A stretch of 64,000 nucleotides of DNA from Viscum album (lineage: Eukaryota; Streptophyta; Magnoliopsida; Santalales; Viscaceae), in contig OY728147.1 of NCBI GenBank assembly GCA_963277665.1, positions 1,264,423,424 through 1,264,487,423 of the forward strand. The letters run 5' to 3'. The notes below the pieces were generated by a model. The model worked only from the letters and a program-made list of their open reading frames with translations, had not been told where the DNA came from and ran no database searches. Position 1 is the stretch's first letter. Each line of letters opens with the position of its first letter. Below are positions 24,463 to 36,080 of this stretch, in pieces. A program made the position numbers and the translations under genes.

Positions 24463-24602
24463 TAATCTATTTTCCACCATCACCTTACAAGGATGGGTAT
24501 AATGGTGTAATGAGTAACTATATATGAATATTATGAAGTAATATTAATACTGAAATAATATATATATACTCCAATATAATTCCACGATCATAGGAACGAT
24601 AT

Positions 24603-24647
24603 CATCACTCGTGCGTACGTACGGAATACCGTCTCCACGATGTGATG
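24603..24647 (+). promoter_or_regulatory. 45-bp dyad, copy 2 (D 5' LTR)
   Basis: The same 45-bp length and core as copy 1, but arms are CATCAC and GTGATG. It starts 185 bp after copy 1. Both copies are downstream of the TATA box and inside the putative intron, so they could act as RNA or as DNA. Confidence 0.6.
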
Positions 24648-26254
24648 CGACTCGTTCTACATGATCTTCATTTCATAATGATTATATAAATGAATTGAAT
24701 GAATGAATATGGTATATAATACACTAATACCATTCTGGAAATGAATTATCTATAACCTAAAGATAAGAATAAGAATTTATTCGACAAAACACGCATAAGA
24801 ACAAAAAGTTATAAAGACACGAGTAACAAGTAACAATGAAATATTACTAACAAGAAGCTAATAATATGACCATATATGATATCATATAAATATGTATGAT
24901 TCTGGAATAAGTCAATAACATTATTTAAACCACTATACAGGAGCTTCGGACACGTACAAAGCTAATCGGACCTAAGGTAAGGGAAAATATCACAATCTCA
25001 CTTTTATCCGAGATTGTTTTTACTTTGGTAGTTACTGGGGTGTATTTTATCATCCACATCCATGTACCCTCGATATGTAATATTATTTCCTTCCTTCTAC
25101 AATAGTTTATATCCAATTTTACCCTTCTGTAAGTTTTTTGTAAAATATATGAAAGGAATCTTTTGTCGTTTTTCGTACGAGGTACTTTTTGACTTTTCCG
25201 ACAAAAGTACGAAGAATGTTTTTTTTAACTTATACGGCATGAATGGATTTTTAAAACATTACTTCAAAGAAGCTTCCTTTACAAGTTTTCAAGTTTATTT
25301 TTAATCAACTTCTTCTATTTTAAAGTTGTATGACATGTTATGAAAGGAAAAATGTTTTTGAAGAAGAAAGGATATTTTCCTCAAGAATTCAATTCAAGTG
25401 TTTTATCAAAATTATTTTCCATCTATGATAATAAAGGGTTCTGTTTCTATCCATATTTTTACATTGGTTTGACTATATTGTGATGGAATTATGTTTATGA
25501 ATTCCTTTATCATATATGAATTGATTTATGATGTCATGATGTTTCAAGAATCCCATTTTTGTTATATGTGTCATGCGATGATGTATGTTTTATGATTATG
25601 TGGCACACATAAGAAAGGATTCATTATAAGATGGGTGGGACCTATATCTCCCTCCAATGCATTGGGTAATGATTTTATATCTCATGAGATAGACATGGCT
25701 GGAACGGAAGGTTATTTCGGTTCAGTGATACAGGACTGAAACGAGGAGTGAACTCGGTTCAGAAAGGGACTTTGTCCACTAAGATAGTCTTGGCAATGAG
25801 TCATGACTAACAAGAAATGATTTTCCATGATTATGTGTGCATGCCACAAAGATTCAAGTTTTATGTTATGATTATGGGGATCTCATTTTCACTTCTATGA
25901 TTTATTCCATGTTAAGATATTATGATCTCTTTTGCAGGTTTTAATTTTCAAAAAGATATGATATGATTTTTATTTCCTTTATTTGCCCTTGCTGAGCATT
26001 TGAGCTCACCCTTTTATGTTTTCTTTTCCCCAGGTTAGGAAGATAGATATTAAGTAGAATATGCTAAAAGGGACCCTAGATATGATGAAATAAATGGGAG
26101 ACACTGTAGAAGATTTATGAACCAGTTGTTTATGTTTCCCAGTTTCTAAAGACACTATACCTATACGGTCCTTTGTGGTTTTGTCATATGTTGTAATAAG
26201 TGTGATTCAATTTTGAAGTATTAACAATGTATGTAAAGTGTGGGTCGTTATAGT

Positions 26255-26265
26255 TGGTATCAGAG
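26255..26265 (+). other. Primer-binding site of D
   Basis: TGGTATCAGAG, a perfect match to the complement of the initiator Met tRNA 3' end, two bases (GT) after the LTR. Pairing continues weakly into GGAGG. Confidence 0.9.
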
Positions 26266-26475
26266 GGAGGTTATAGTCAACCTTTGGAAACTAGGATGTG
26301 AAAGCCTTAGTAAGAACCCTAAGGATAAGTCTAAGCATAGAACACAATCTTAGTGTTTTAGAAATGGCCTTGAATAACCTAGGATAAGACCTTAAGCATG
26401 AAAATTTTATTCTTGAATTATGTGGTTTCCTATTATAATTAGTGTTGCTCACACTATTCTTCTTGGTTTTAGTCA
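26266..26475 (+). other. Leader between primer site and gag of D
   Basis: 210 bp with no coding signal. It shares GAATAACCTAGGA and TTGGTTTTAG with E's leader on the minus strand (58243-58495). It ends in TTGGTTTTAG/TCA ATG, the candidate acceptor. Confidence 0.6.
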
Positions 26476-29400
26476 ATGGCTGGAACCCGAAGGAACCGTG
26501 TTAATGCGGAATGCGATGGGCAATGCAATGATTGTCCCCCTGAGCAACCAAACGATATGGGAGCTGGAATGAAAAATCTTGTAGCCATGCTCGCACAACT
26601 TTCTCAAGCTATGAATCATGCAGGATTTCCAAACGAGCAAAGGAGGGAGCAACATTCTGTTGAATCCTTCATGAGGCAGCGTCCACCTTCTTTCAGCGGG
26701 TCTACTAATCCATTAGTTGCTGAACAATGGATTAGTACTACTGAAAAGATATTTTCAGTTCTTCAATGTTCTGAACATGATAATGTCATCCTAGCAGTGT
26801 ATCGTTTGGAAGGAGATGCTGATCAATGGTGGAATCTTGTTAAGAATACGAGGCAAAGGGATGAAATTGAGTCTATGGAATGGGACGAGTTCAAGAACTT
26901 ATTTTTCAATAAGTACTTCCCTCGTATTCTCCGAACAAAGATGGAGAAAGAGTTCCTTGAACTGAAGCAAAGGGATGATGAATCTGTTGGTACCTATGAA
27001 GCAAATTTTACAAGACTTGCAAGGTACGCTTTTGGTATTATTATCCAACCTGAGAGTAAGATCGATCGATTCTTTAGTAGCTTAAAACCAAGTCTTCTAA
27101 GGGCGTTATCCATAAGAGACTTCAATAGCTACGAGGAAATCGTTCGATGTGCTCTCAAAGTCGAGATGGAGATTGGAGTAACCCATCAGTCACATGGGTT
27201 TGATAAGAAGAGGAAGATGGAATTCAAAGGAAACTCTAAAGAGCACACTGAAAAGAAGATGAACTTTCCATTATGCTCAAAGTGTGGAAAGAAACATGGA
27301 GGGAGTTGTATTAAAGGGACAAGTAAATGTTTTAAATGTGGAAAGGAAGGTCATCGGGCATTTGAATGCCGTGATAATGGGAAGAAGATGTCTAATGATG
27401 CAAACAAAGGAAGGGATACACAGAATGAACCTACTACACTTCAATGTTTCAAGTGCAAGGAGATGGGGCATTATGCCAATCAATGCCCAAATCCAAGGGT
27501 TGATGATGATGGTCGACGTCAACAAAATCTTAAGGCGAAAGACAAAGGAAAGTCACATGCAATTTCTATCAGCGATGTGGAGTACGATAACGATGTGGTG
27601 AAAGGTACACTTACCGTCCACTCTAAAGTAGCAAATGTTTTATTTGATTCTGGATCCACCCACTCTTTTATTTCTAAAGAATTTTCTAAGGGTATCACCG
27701 TATTACCTCAACAATTAGATGTTGAGTTAGCTGTGACAACACCTAATGGCACATCAATCGCATCAAAAGTTTATAATTCTTCTCCGATCGAAGTTTGTGG
27801 GAAAGTGCTTCCGGCAAATATTGTGATCCTTCCTTTAGTAGAATTTGATGTGATTCTTGGCATGGATTGGCTTTCTCTACATGGAGCTCATATCAATTGC
27901 CAAAGAAGGGAAGTCACATTTCATATTCCAGATCAATCTACGATCGTCTATCAATGCAAGGATGAACATAACCTTCCAGTGGAAATTCCTTCCATCTTAT
28001 GGGTCATGATTCCACTAAATGAAGGTTATTTATCTCAAATGGTTGGAGAGAAACTTACGATTAAGAATATGCCCATTGTACGGGAGTTTGATGATGTCTT
28101 TCCGGAGGAATTACCGGGTCTTCCACCGAATCGTGAAGTTGAGTTTTCAATAGAACTCGTACCGGGTGCTTTGCCTATTTTAAAGACACCTTATAGAATG
28201 GCCCCAATTGAGTTGCAGGAATTGAAGAAGCAACTCCAAGAGAATCTTGATAAGGGATTCATACGCCCTAGTGCGTCACCTTGGGGAGAACCTGTTCTAT
28301 TTGTTAAGAATAAAGATGGATCAATGAGACTCTGCATTGATTATCGAGAACTTAACAAGATCACTATCAAGAACAAATATCCTCTCCCACGCATTGATGA
28401 CTTATTTGACCAACTACGCGGAGCTCAATACTTTTCCAAGATTGATCTTCATTCAGGGTATCATCAATTAAGGGTCAAAAGGGAGGATATACCAAAGACG
28501 GCTTTCTGTACAAGGTATGGACACTATGAATTTATAGTAATGCCATTTGGTCTTACTAATGCCCCTGCTATCTTCATGGATCTAATGAATAGAGTCTTTA
28601 GAGACTATCTTGATCAATTTGTGGTAGTCTTTATAGACGATATTCTTGTCTATTCAAAGAGCAAGGAAGAGCATGAAGATCACTTGAGAATTATATTGAA
28701 GACCCTGAGAAAAGAGAAGCATTATGCCAAATTTACCAAGTGTGAATTTTGGCTTCAAAAAGTTTCATTTTTGGGTCATATAATATCAAAAGAGGGGATA
28801 TCTGTGGATCCATCAAAAATAGAGGTTATCGAAAGATGGTCAAGACCAACAACAGTAACTGAGATCCGAAGTTTTCTTGGTTTGGCTGGATATTATCGAC
28901 GTTTTGTAAAAGATTTTTCACGATTATCTAATCCACTCACCAAGTTGACTTGGAAAGGAGTTAAGTTTGTCTGGACAGAGGAATGTGAAGAGAATTTCAA
29001 GGAGTTGAAAAGAAGGTTATCCAGTGCACCTGTGCTCACACTGCCTTGTAGTGGAGAAAGGTTTGTGATCTACAGTGATGCATCCAAGAAGGGATTGGGG
29101 TGTGTTCTTATGCAAAATGATATGGTGATAGCTTATGCCTCACGACAGTTGAAAATCCATGAGCAAAATTACCCAACACATGATTTGGAGTTGGCTGCGG
29201 TAATCTTTTCATTAAAGATTTGGAGGCATTACCTTTATGGTGAAAGGTGTGATATTTATACTGATCATAAAAGTTTAAAGTATATTTTCACACAAAAGGA
29301 GTTGAATATGCGTCAAAGAAGATGGTTGGAGCTGATTAAGGATTATGACTGCTCAATCCATTACCCTCCTGGGAAAGCAAACAAGGTGGCAGATGCATTA

Positions 29401-30957
29401 AGTCGACAAGACCATGCTAGTTTATCCATGATGAGGATCACAAAAGATCCAATATTTATGGATTTACAAAGGATGGATCTTGGAATTATAATGGAAGGGG
29501 AAAAATCTTATCTTTCTCAAATGAATGTTCAACCATCTATACATGTGAAGATTAAAGAGGCACAGAAAGAAGATGTCGAGTTACAAAAGAAGGTGAGAAA
29601 TGTTCCTGAATTCAACCTTGATTGTGATGGGATAATAAAGTTCAGGAATCGGGTTTGTGTTCCTCCCATCCCCGAATTAAAGAAAGAGTTGCTGGATGAG
29701 GCTCATAGTTCTTCATTCTCTATTCATCCTGGAAGCACGAAGATGTATAGGGACCTGAAAGAGTACTTCTGGTGGGATGGCATGAAAAGAGATGTTGCTG
29801 AATATGTCTCTCGATGCTTGGTTTGTCAACAAGTTAAAGCTGAGAGACAGAAGTCTAAGGGGATGTTACAACCATTACCCATACCCGAATGGAAATGGGA
29901 AAACATCACTATGGACTTTGTCACCGGACTTCCTAAAACATCCAAAGGCAATAATGCTATTTGGGTCATAGTTGATCGTCTTACAAAGTCTGCACACTTC
30001 ATTGCTATTAGAGAGGATTTCTCTCTAGATCAGCTTGCCAGGATATATGTAAAGGAAGTGGTAAGATTGCATGGAGTACCACTTTCTATTATATCTGATC
30101 GAGATCCGAGATTTACCTCGAAGTTCTGGCGAAGTCTTCAGCATACTCTGGATACAGAGTTGAGTTTCAGCACTGCTTATCATCCCCAGACAGACGGTCA
30201 GTCTGAGAGAGCAATTCAAACCCTAGAAGATATGTTGAGAGCTTTCTCTATGGATTTCAAAGGAGGTTGGGATCAACACCTACCTTTGGTAGAATTTTCT
30301 TATAATAATAGCTTTCACTCCAGTATTCAGATGGCTCCTTATGAAGCTCTCTATGGAAAGAAATGCAGGACTCCAACTTGCTGGGATGAAGTTGGGGAAA
30401 GAAAGCTATTAGGACCTGATCTCGTTGATGAAATGGCAGAAAAGGTCAGATCTATTCAACAACACATAAGAGCAGCTCAGAGTCGACAGAAAAGTTATGC
30501 CGACAACCGAAGAAAAGACCTAGAGTTTGAAGTGGGTGATAAAGTGTTCTTACGAATATCTCCCTGGAAGAGGGTTATGAGATTTGGAAAGAAGGGGAAG
30601 TTGAGCCCTAGATATATCGGTCCTTTTGAAATACTGGATCGTGTTGGGAAGGTAGCTTACCGATTGGCGCTTCCACCGAATCTCTCTCAAGTTCACGATG
30701 TGTTCCATGTATCTCTCCTGAGAAAGTACATACCAGATCCTTCACATGTACTCAGCTCAGAAGTTGTACCGCTGGAGCAAGATCTTTCTTATGAAGAACA
30801 GCCGATAGAGATTCTGGATCGTAGCGAAAAAGTCCTACGAAACAAGACCACTCGATTGGTGAAAGTTTTATGGAGGAACCACCAACTTGAAGAAGCTACA
30901 TGGGAGCTTGAGGATTTGATGAGGGAGAAGTATCCTCATCTGTTTGTTAGAAAGTGA
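26476..30957 (+). CDS. gag-pol: Gag-Pol polyprotein of D (1,493 aa, intact)
   Basis: One uninterrupted frame encoding all proteins of a chromovirus, with no frameshift between gag and pol. Gag capsid (about 1-250, [19 protein letters not shown]); three knuckles: C267-C270-H274-C278 (variant), C285-C288-H293-C298 and C324-C327-H332-C337. Protease: FDSGSTHSF with Asp391, and DVILGMDWL near 458. RT from about 541; active site FIDD at 719-722. RNase H: IYSDAS with Asp868. Integrase: His1077/His1084 with Cys1114/Cys1117, then Asp1147, Asp1208 and Glu1244 (35 residues between the last two). Chromodomain-like end about 1439-1490, thought in such elements to guide integration to heterochromatin. The ATG was chosen for its MAGTRR start, matched by MAGNRR in F and MDGTQC in E. 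If the leader intron is spliced, a further in-frame ATG at 24234 would add seven residues. Confidence 0.96.
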   Translation: MAGTRRNRVNAECDGQCNDCPPEQPNDMGAGMKNLVAMLAQLSQAMNHAGFPNEQRREQHSVESFMRQRPPSFSGSTNPLVAEQWISTTEKIFSVLQCSEHDNVILAVYRLEGDADQWWNLVKNTRQRDEIESMEWDEFKNLFFNKYFPRILRTKMEKEFLELKQRDDESVGTYEANFTRLARYAFGIIIQPESKIDRFFSSLKPSLLRALSIRDFNSYEEIVRCALKVEMEIGVTHQSHGFDKKRKMEFKGNSKEHTEKKMNFPLCSKCGKKHGGSCIKGTSKCFKCGKEGHRAFECRDNGKKMSNDANKGRDTQNEPTTLQCFKCKEMGHYANQCPNPRVDDDGRRQQNLKAKDKGKSHAISISDVEYDNDVVKGTLTVHSKVANVLFDSGSTHSFISKEFSKGITVLPQQLDVELAVTTPNGTSIASKVYNSSPIEVCGKVLPANIVILPLVEFDVILGMDWLSLHGAHINCQRREVTFHIPDQSTIVYQCKDEHNLPVEIPSILWVMIPLNEGYLSQMVGEKLTIKNMPIVREFDDVFPEELPGLPPNREVEFSIELVPGALPILKTPYRMAPIELQELKKQLQENLDKGFIRPSASPWGEPVLFVKNKDGSMRLCIDYRELNKITIKNKYPLPRIDDLFDQLRGAQYFSKIDLHSGYHQLRVKREDIPKTAFCTRYGHYEFIVMPFGLTNAPAIFMDLMNRVFRDYLDQFVVVFIDDILVYSKSKEEHEDHLRIILKTLRKEKHYAKFTKCEFWLQKVSFLGHIISKEGISVDPSKIEVIERWSRPTTVTEIRSFLGLAGYYRRFVKDFSRLSNPLTKLTWKGVKFVWTEECEENFKELKRRLSSAPVLTLPCSGERFVIYSDASKKGLGCVLMQNDMVIAYASRQLKIHEQNYPTHDLELAAVIFSLKIWRHYLYGERCDIYTDHKSLKYIFTQKELNMRQRRWLELIKDYDCSIHYPPGKANKVADALSRQDHASLSMMRITKDPIFMDLQRMDLGIIMEGEKSYLSQMNVQPSIHVKIKEAQKEDVELQKKVRNVPEFNLDCDGIIKFRNRVCVPPIPELKKELLDEAHSSSFSIHPGSTKMYRDLKEYFWWDGMKRDVAEYVSRCLVCQQVKAERQKSKGMLQPLPIPEWKWENITMDFVTGLPKTSKGNNAIWVIVDRLTKSAHFIAIREDFSLDQLARIYVKEVVRLHGVPLSIISDRDPRFTSKFWRSLQHTLDTELSFSTAYHPQTDGQSERAIQTLEDMLRAFSMDFKGGWDQHLPLVEFSYNNSFHSSIQMAPYEALYGKKCRTPTCWDEVGERKLLGPDLVDEMAEKVRSIQQHIRAAQSRQKSYADNRRKDLEFEVGDKVFLRISPWKRVMRFGKKGKLSPRYIGPFEILDRVGKVAYRLALPPNLSQVHDVFHVSLLRKYIPDPSHVLSSEVVPLEQDLSYEEQPIEILDRSEKVLRNKTTRLVKVLWRNHQLEEATWELEDLMREKYPHLFVRK

Positions 30958-30975
30958 CGAATTTCGAGGGCGAAA

Positions 30976-30996
30976 TTGTTTTTAAGGGGGGTAGAA
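30976..30996 (+). other. Polypurine tract of D
   Basis: AAGGGGGGTAGAA, ending at the TGTAACACCC start of the 3' LTR, after a T-rich run. It is the plus-strand primer; E has an expanded version at 45060-45079. Confidence 0.85.
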
Positions 30997-32020
30997 TGTA
31001 ACACCCGAGACTTTTATGTTATATAAATCATAAAAGTAATCTTTTTCTACACAACACTTGCTTGGCTTGCTTTACACGCAATCGCGACCTTCCTCGATAG
31101 CTTGCGTCGTACGCAATACCGAGTTTCACTAAACAACAATATGCTATTAAAACTAGCCGTTAAGAATAGTAATAACCACTTTTTGAAATTTGATAAATTT
31201 TATTTTTCAAAATGGACTTCATTTTTGGACTCAGAATATCGAAATTAGCCGAGGGTGAAATTTTGGTATTTTTCTGAAAACTTTAAATTTTTGATGAATA
31301 GTGAAACCACTAAGTGGTAGGTTAAAAACTGAATTTTGCATAAAACTTAATTTTACCGCTTCTATGATTGGAATTTCGAAAATCCGAGAGACACGGTTAA
31401 TATCAAGGACTAAAATGTGGTTCAATGAGATGAAAATAATTTTTTGGTGAATAGTAACTTTTTACTTTTTTTACCGCGGTTAATAGTAAATAGGGTAACT
31501 AAGGGTAAATATGATATTAATATTACCCTAACACATGTCCTAATTCTATTGGACAAGTGTAATTCGACCAAAAACAAACTTAGGAATAAAATATGACCAT
31601 TTATGCCCACTTGGATTAGATTAGGACATTTATTATTAATTTATTTAAAGAAGGGTTAAAATAGTTAAAATCAAGGTTTAATAAGTAAATCATTTTTAAT
31701 ATGGGGTTATACATAAGATAAATTCAATTGTAAATATTCATTAGAAAGCTAAAAAGATTTCCTACATGATGATATTTTATTTGTAATTTTTAGACATCAA
31801 ATAATGTAATTTATTTATGACACAAAGATGATGCAGTAATTATCTTATTAATGAAATATTGACATAATTGATGTTATAAACACCAAAATAAATGTAATTT
31901 GAGACTTTTAATGAATTAAACTAATTTTATAGGTTACTATGATATATTAATGTTGATTTAATCAGCTTGGTTCGAACATATAATTCTTTTATGACTTTCA
32001 CAAAAATCATATATCAAATA

Positions 32021-32036
32021 GTGTCAAAATTGACAC
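32021..32036 (+). promoter_or_regulatory. U3 inverted repeat in D 3' LTR
   Basis: GTGTCAAAATTGACAC, identical to 23672-23687 and 388 bp before the TATA box at 32424. Confidence 0.55.
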
Positions 32037-32423
32037 AAAATAGTTTTTAAATCAAATATTATATTATTAATTGTTATTTTATTCCTAAAAATCTAAGGTT
32101 CGGCCAAATGACTTAGATAAGGATATATATTTTAATAATAAACAATTTGGGGTTCGTTTGGCATGTTATAGTAATTGTATTAACCATATAGTGAAAGAAA
32201 ACAAAAAGACATGGTAAAAGTTAAATTATTTAACTTAGAGTTAAATCTAATTGATAAGGTTAAAATAATACCCTAAACTTGTCTAAATCCTATTGGTTGA
32301 TAGGATTTCGACCCTTCCCCACTTTATCTTCGAAATAAGACCCTTTGGAACCATTTTAAACCGATTTTGACTTTAATATAAAATAATATTTTGAGATATT
32401 CCTAAGGTGCCCCTCTCCTCCCT

Positions 32424-32431
32424 TATAAAAG
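32424..32431 (+). promoter_or_regulatory. TATA box of D 3' LTR
   Basis: TATAAAAG, the copy of 24075. Transcription from here would read out through 34601 into E's LTR in the antisense direction. Confidence 0.65.
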
Positions 32432-32766
32432 GGCACCTCCTCCCCCTCCTCCTCACACCAAATTGAGCACTAAAGCTCGGCCAAACCCTTCCATTTTCTC
32501 CTCTACAGTTCCCTAGAATAATCCTAGAGGTCCTGGTCTTCTCCAAAGACCAATCTTAGTTCCTTAAGTGGAGGATTCAAAGAGGCGTTCCAAAGAAGAG
32601 GTAATATCCATTACCGATCTTTTCAATTTCTTTCTTCTTCAACTTCTTCTTCTTTAGTTGTTTCATGATAAAGTAATAACATCAGTATTACATACATACT
32701 GATATGTTATTATAAATATGAAACAACCCTAATTCACCTTCTATCCATCCTACGGAAAAATGAAAT

Positions 32767-32996
32767 CACCACGCGTGCGTACGTACGGAATACCGTCTCC
32801 ACGCCGTGGTGTAATCTATTTTCCACCATCACCTTACAAGGATGGGTATAATGGTGTAATGAGTAACTATATATGAATATTATGAAGTAATATTGATACT
32901 GAAATAATATATATATAATCCAATATAATTCCACGATCATAGGAACGATATCATCACTCGTGCGTACGTACGGAATACCGTCTCCACGATGTGATG
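32767..32996 (+). promoter_or_regulatory. Pair of 45-bp dyads in D 3' LTR
   Basis: Copies of 24418-24462 and 24603-24647 at 32767-32811 and 32952-32996. Arms and cores are unchanged between the two LTRs. Confidence 0.55.
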
Positions 32997-34601
32997 CGAC
33001 TCGTTCTACATGATCTTCATTTCATAATGATTATATAAATGAATTGAATGAATTAATATGGTATATAATACACTAATACCATTATGGAAATGAATTATCT
33101 ATAACCTAAAGATAAGAATAAGAATTTATTCGACAAAACACGCATAAGAACAAAAAGTTATAAAGACCCGAGTAACAAGTAACAATGAAATATTACTAAC
33201 AAGAAGCTAATAATATGACCATATATGATATCATATAAATATGTATGATTCTGGAATAAGTCAATAACATTATTTAAACCATTATACAGGAGGTTTGGAC
33301 ACGTACAAAGCTAATCGGACCTAAGGTAAGGGAAAATATCACAATCTCACTTTTATCCGAGATTGTTTTTACTTTGGTAGTTACTGGGGTGTATTTTATC
33401 ATCCACATCCATGTACCCTCGATATGTAATATTATTTCCTTCCTTCTACAATAGTTTATATCCAATTTTACCCTTCGGTAAGTTTTTTGTAAAATATATG
33501 AAAGGAATCTTTTGTCGTTTTTCGTACGAGGTACTTTTTGACTTTTCCGACAAAAGTACGAAGAATGTTTTTTTTAACTTATACGGCATGAATGGATTTT
33601 TAAAACATTACTTCAAAGAAGCTTCCTTTACAAGTTTTCAAGTTTATTTTTAATCAACTTATTTTATTTTAAAGTTGTATGACATGTTATGAAAGGAAAA
33701 ATGTTTTTGAAGAAGAAAGGATATTTTCCTCAAGAATTCAATTCAAGTGTTTTATCAAAATTATTTTCCATCTAAGATAATAAAGGGTTCTGTTTCTATC
33801 CATATTTTTACATTGGTTTGACTATATTGTGATGGAATTATGTTTATGAATTCCTTTATCATATATGAATTGATTTATGATGTCATGATGTTTCAAGAAT
33901 CCCATTTTTGTTATATGTGTCATGCGATGATGTATGTTTTATGATTATGTGGCACACATAAGAAAGGATTCATTATAAGATGGGTGGGACCTATATCTCC
34001 CTCCAATGCATTGGGTAATGATTTTATATCTAATGAGATAGACATGGCTGGAACGGAAGGTTATTTCGGTTCAGTGATACAGGACTGAAACGAGGAGTGA
34101 ACTCGGTTCAGAAAGGGACTTTGTCCACTAAGATAGTCTTGGCAATGAGTCATGACTAACAAGAAATGATTTTCCATGATTATGTGTGCATGCCACAAAG
34201 ATTCAAGTTTTATGTTATGATTATGGGGATCTCATTTTCACTTCTATGATTTATTCCATGTTAAGATATTATGATCTCTTTTGCAGGTTTTAATTTTCAA
34301 AAAGATATGATATGATTTTTATTTCCTTTATTTTCCCTTGCTGAGCATTTGAGCTCACCCTTTTATGTTTTCTTTTCCCCAGGTCAGGAAGATGGATATT
34401 AATTAGAATATGCTAAAAGGGACCCTAGATATGATGAAATAAATGGGAGACACTGTAGAAGATTTATGAACCAGTTGTTTATGTTTCCCAGTTTCTAAAG
34501 ACACTATACCTATACGGTCCTTTGTGGTTTTGTCATATGTTGTAATAAGTGTGATTCAATTTTGAAGTATTAACAATGTATGTAAAGTGTGGGTCGTTAT
34601 A

Positions 34602-34606
34602 GTAAT
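34602..34606. other. Target-site duplication of D, right copy
   Basis: GTAAT directly after D, identical to 22643-22647. Confidence 0.88.
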
Positions 34607-36080
34607 TATTTCTTTAATAGAAATAAAAAATAAATTCCCATGATAAATATTAAAATTTTAACATTCAAATGAGTATTTATAGTTGAAAATACCTTCTATA
34701 TATATTTATTTTAAAAATTATATATTATTTAAAACATGAACATGACATCTTTAAATTTTCATTTAATAAAATATTATATATACCATAATATCTCCCTAAA
34801 GTCCCACACAAGTAAAAAATTTCTATCTAGAAATTATGTATATTAATTTAAATTTTTTTATTCCAATATGACGATAAAGCCCATTTTTCTATATATGGAT
34901 ACATAATAGATACTAAAGACAATGATAATGACATGTTGTGTATTGTTTGATTTAAATATTATTCAATTAATTTTCAATGGAAATGTGTCAATTAAATTAA
35001 ATAATATAAATATTTGAGTTTTAAGGAAATAATTCCATTCATCAAATAAAACTGTTGCATTTTTTGGTCATTTTATAGTCATTATAATTTTATTTTTAAA
35101 CTAAATTATTGAAATTATCCTTTACCATGGTAATAAAATTTACCATGGTTACAATTCATATAGGAAAAATCTAAAAAGGGCATATGTACCAAATTTATAC
35201 CTCATAAATATAAATTTGAATCCATTTTTTAAAATTCAAGTCACAAAATTTTCAGAAATAAGTTAAAAATAAAACAATTAAAATGTCACAAAAACTATTT
35301 TTGAAAAAATGCCCATTTTTTAATGGAAATGGTTTTATAAGGAATTGATGTATAAAATACTTTTCAAAACCCATAATTGGATAAAATTTTAAAAAATAAA
35401 ATTACAAAATAATCAAAAACTTAGTTTTACTATGTAATGAATTTAAATGAAAATAATATTTTCAATAAAAATATGAATTTTCAATATTCATTGGAAAAAT
35501 TCGAAAAAGTCAACCATTGTAAATTTTTATAATCCATAGTAAAAGAATAATTAAATTTTGTAAAGTTGAATGCAAAAATGTTTCCAAGACTCTATTTAAA
35601 ATGGAATCACCATCAAAAGTTGGAAAACTGTATTTTTTGAATAATACCTCTTTTATCTGAAAAAATGAATTTTTACATTTATTATGTTTTAGAAAATGCA
35701 TTAGATGAATGTTACTATTATATAAAATATTTCATGTGGTTAATAATATTCATAACGGCCATTTTATATTCTATTAAATAATAATATTTTAATAATATAT
35801 TGTTATTTAGTAAAACTCGATATTGGGTACAATGGAAGATTTCTCTGTCATGTAATGCAAGAGAACTCTGTGTTGCGTGTAGTGAAAGATTCATTTAGAG
35901 TTTTATTTAAAATATCCAAACATTGTTATTTTATACATTGAACAAAATATATACTTAGTGTTGCCTAAAATTAATTCTATCAAAATAACATGAAAATGTG
36001 TGTAACACAAGCCAAGACCAATGTTGCGTATACTTCCCAATAATATGATGTTTCGTATAACAGAATATAATCATTGTGTT
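34607..36080 (-). repeat. E 3' LTR, part 2 (U3)
   Basis: Continues E's LTR after D. The block near 35875 (CTCTGTGTTGCGTGTAGTG) matches A's LTR near 16825 (CTCAGTGGTGCGTGTAGTG). The block near 36008 (ACACAAGCCAAG) matches the first 100 bp of D's LTR in reverse complement. It ends where C inserted; the last five bases (GTGTT) are C's target site. No coding signal. Confidence 0.7.
36076..36080. other. Target-site duplication of C, left copy
   Basis: GTGTT before the left end of C; the same five bases are at 44990-44994. Confidence 0.8.

Larger units (their letters stand above)
22648..26252 (+). repeat. 5' LTR of D
   Basis: 3,605 bp starting TGTAACACCC and ending GTCGTTATA; the terminal dinucleotide is TA rather than the usual CA, and the 3' LTR agrees. 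A CG-rich edge (22725-22775) with TTGCG/CGCAA arms is followed by AT-rich U3, the inverted repeat, the TATA box, and R/U5 with two dyads. The short open frames seen in both LTRs (for example 25062-25304) are repeated only because the LTRs are duplicates. Confidence 0.95.
24252..26472 (+). other. Putative leader intron of D
   Basis: The donor-like AAGAAGAG/GTAATA begins at 24252, 170 bp after the TATA box. The acceptor-like CTTGGTTTTAG ends at 26472, three bases before the gag ATG. The 2,221-bp interval spans most of U5, the primer site and the untranslated leader, with many ATGs. Donor and acceptor words recur at matching places in A and E, with weaker matches in F and G. Splicing would leave a leader of about 150 nt. 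This is inferred from sequence only; there are no transcript data. Confidence 0.45.
22648..34601 (+). mobile_element. Element D: complete, apparently autonomous Ty3-gypsy chromovirus
   Basis: An 11,954-bp element with two 3,605-bp LTRs, primer site, one open gag-pol frame, purine tract and an exact 5-bp duplication. All catalytic motifs are intact, and the LTRs differ at only about 49 positions by my count (about 1.4%), so insertion is recent relative to G, A, E and Athila. The C-terminal residues ([11 protein letters not shown]...KVLWRN...EEATWE) place it with Tekay-type chromoviruses. It is inserted in E's 3' LTR in the opposite orientation. I see no defect that would prevent activity, but silencing cannot be judged from sequence. 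Confidence 0.96.
30997..34601 (+). repeat. 3' LTR of D
   Basis: 3,605 bp, the same length as the 5' copy. I counted about 49 differences by eye, roughly three quarters of them transversions, mostly A/C and G/T. The candidate upstream ATG (24234) is AGG here. It ends GTCGTTATA and is followed by the duplicated GTAAT. Confidence 0.95.

Noticed and set aside
25062..25304. 80-codon frame repeated at 33411-33653, and a 63-codon frame at 24925 and 33274
   Set aside because: Repeated only because they lie in the two D LTRs. They are short and have no domain; two near-identical LTRs say nothing about selection.
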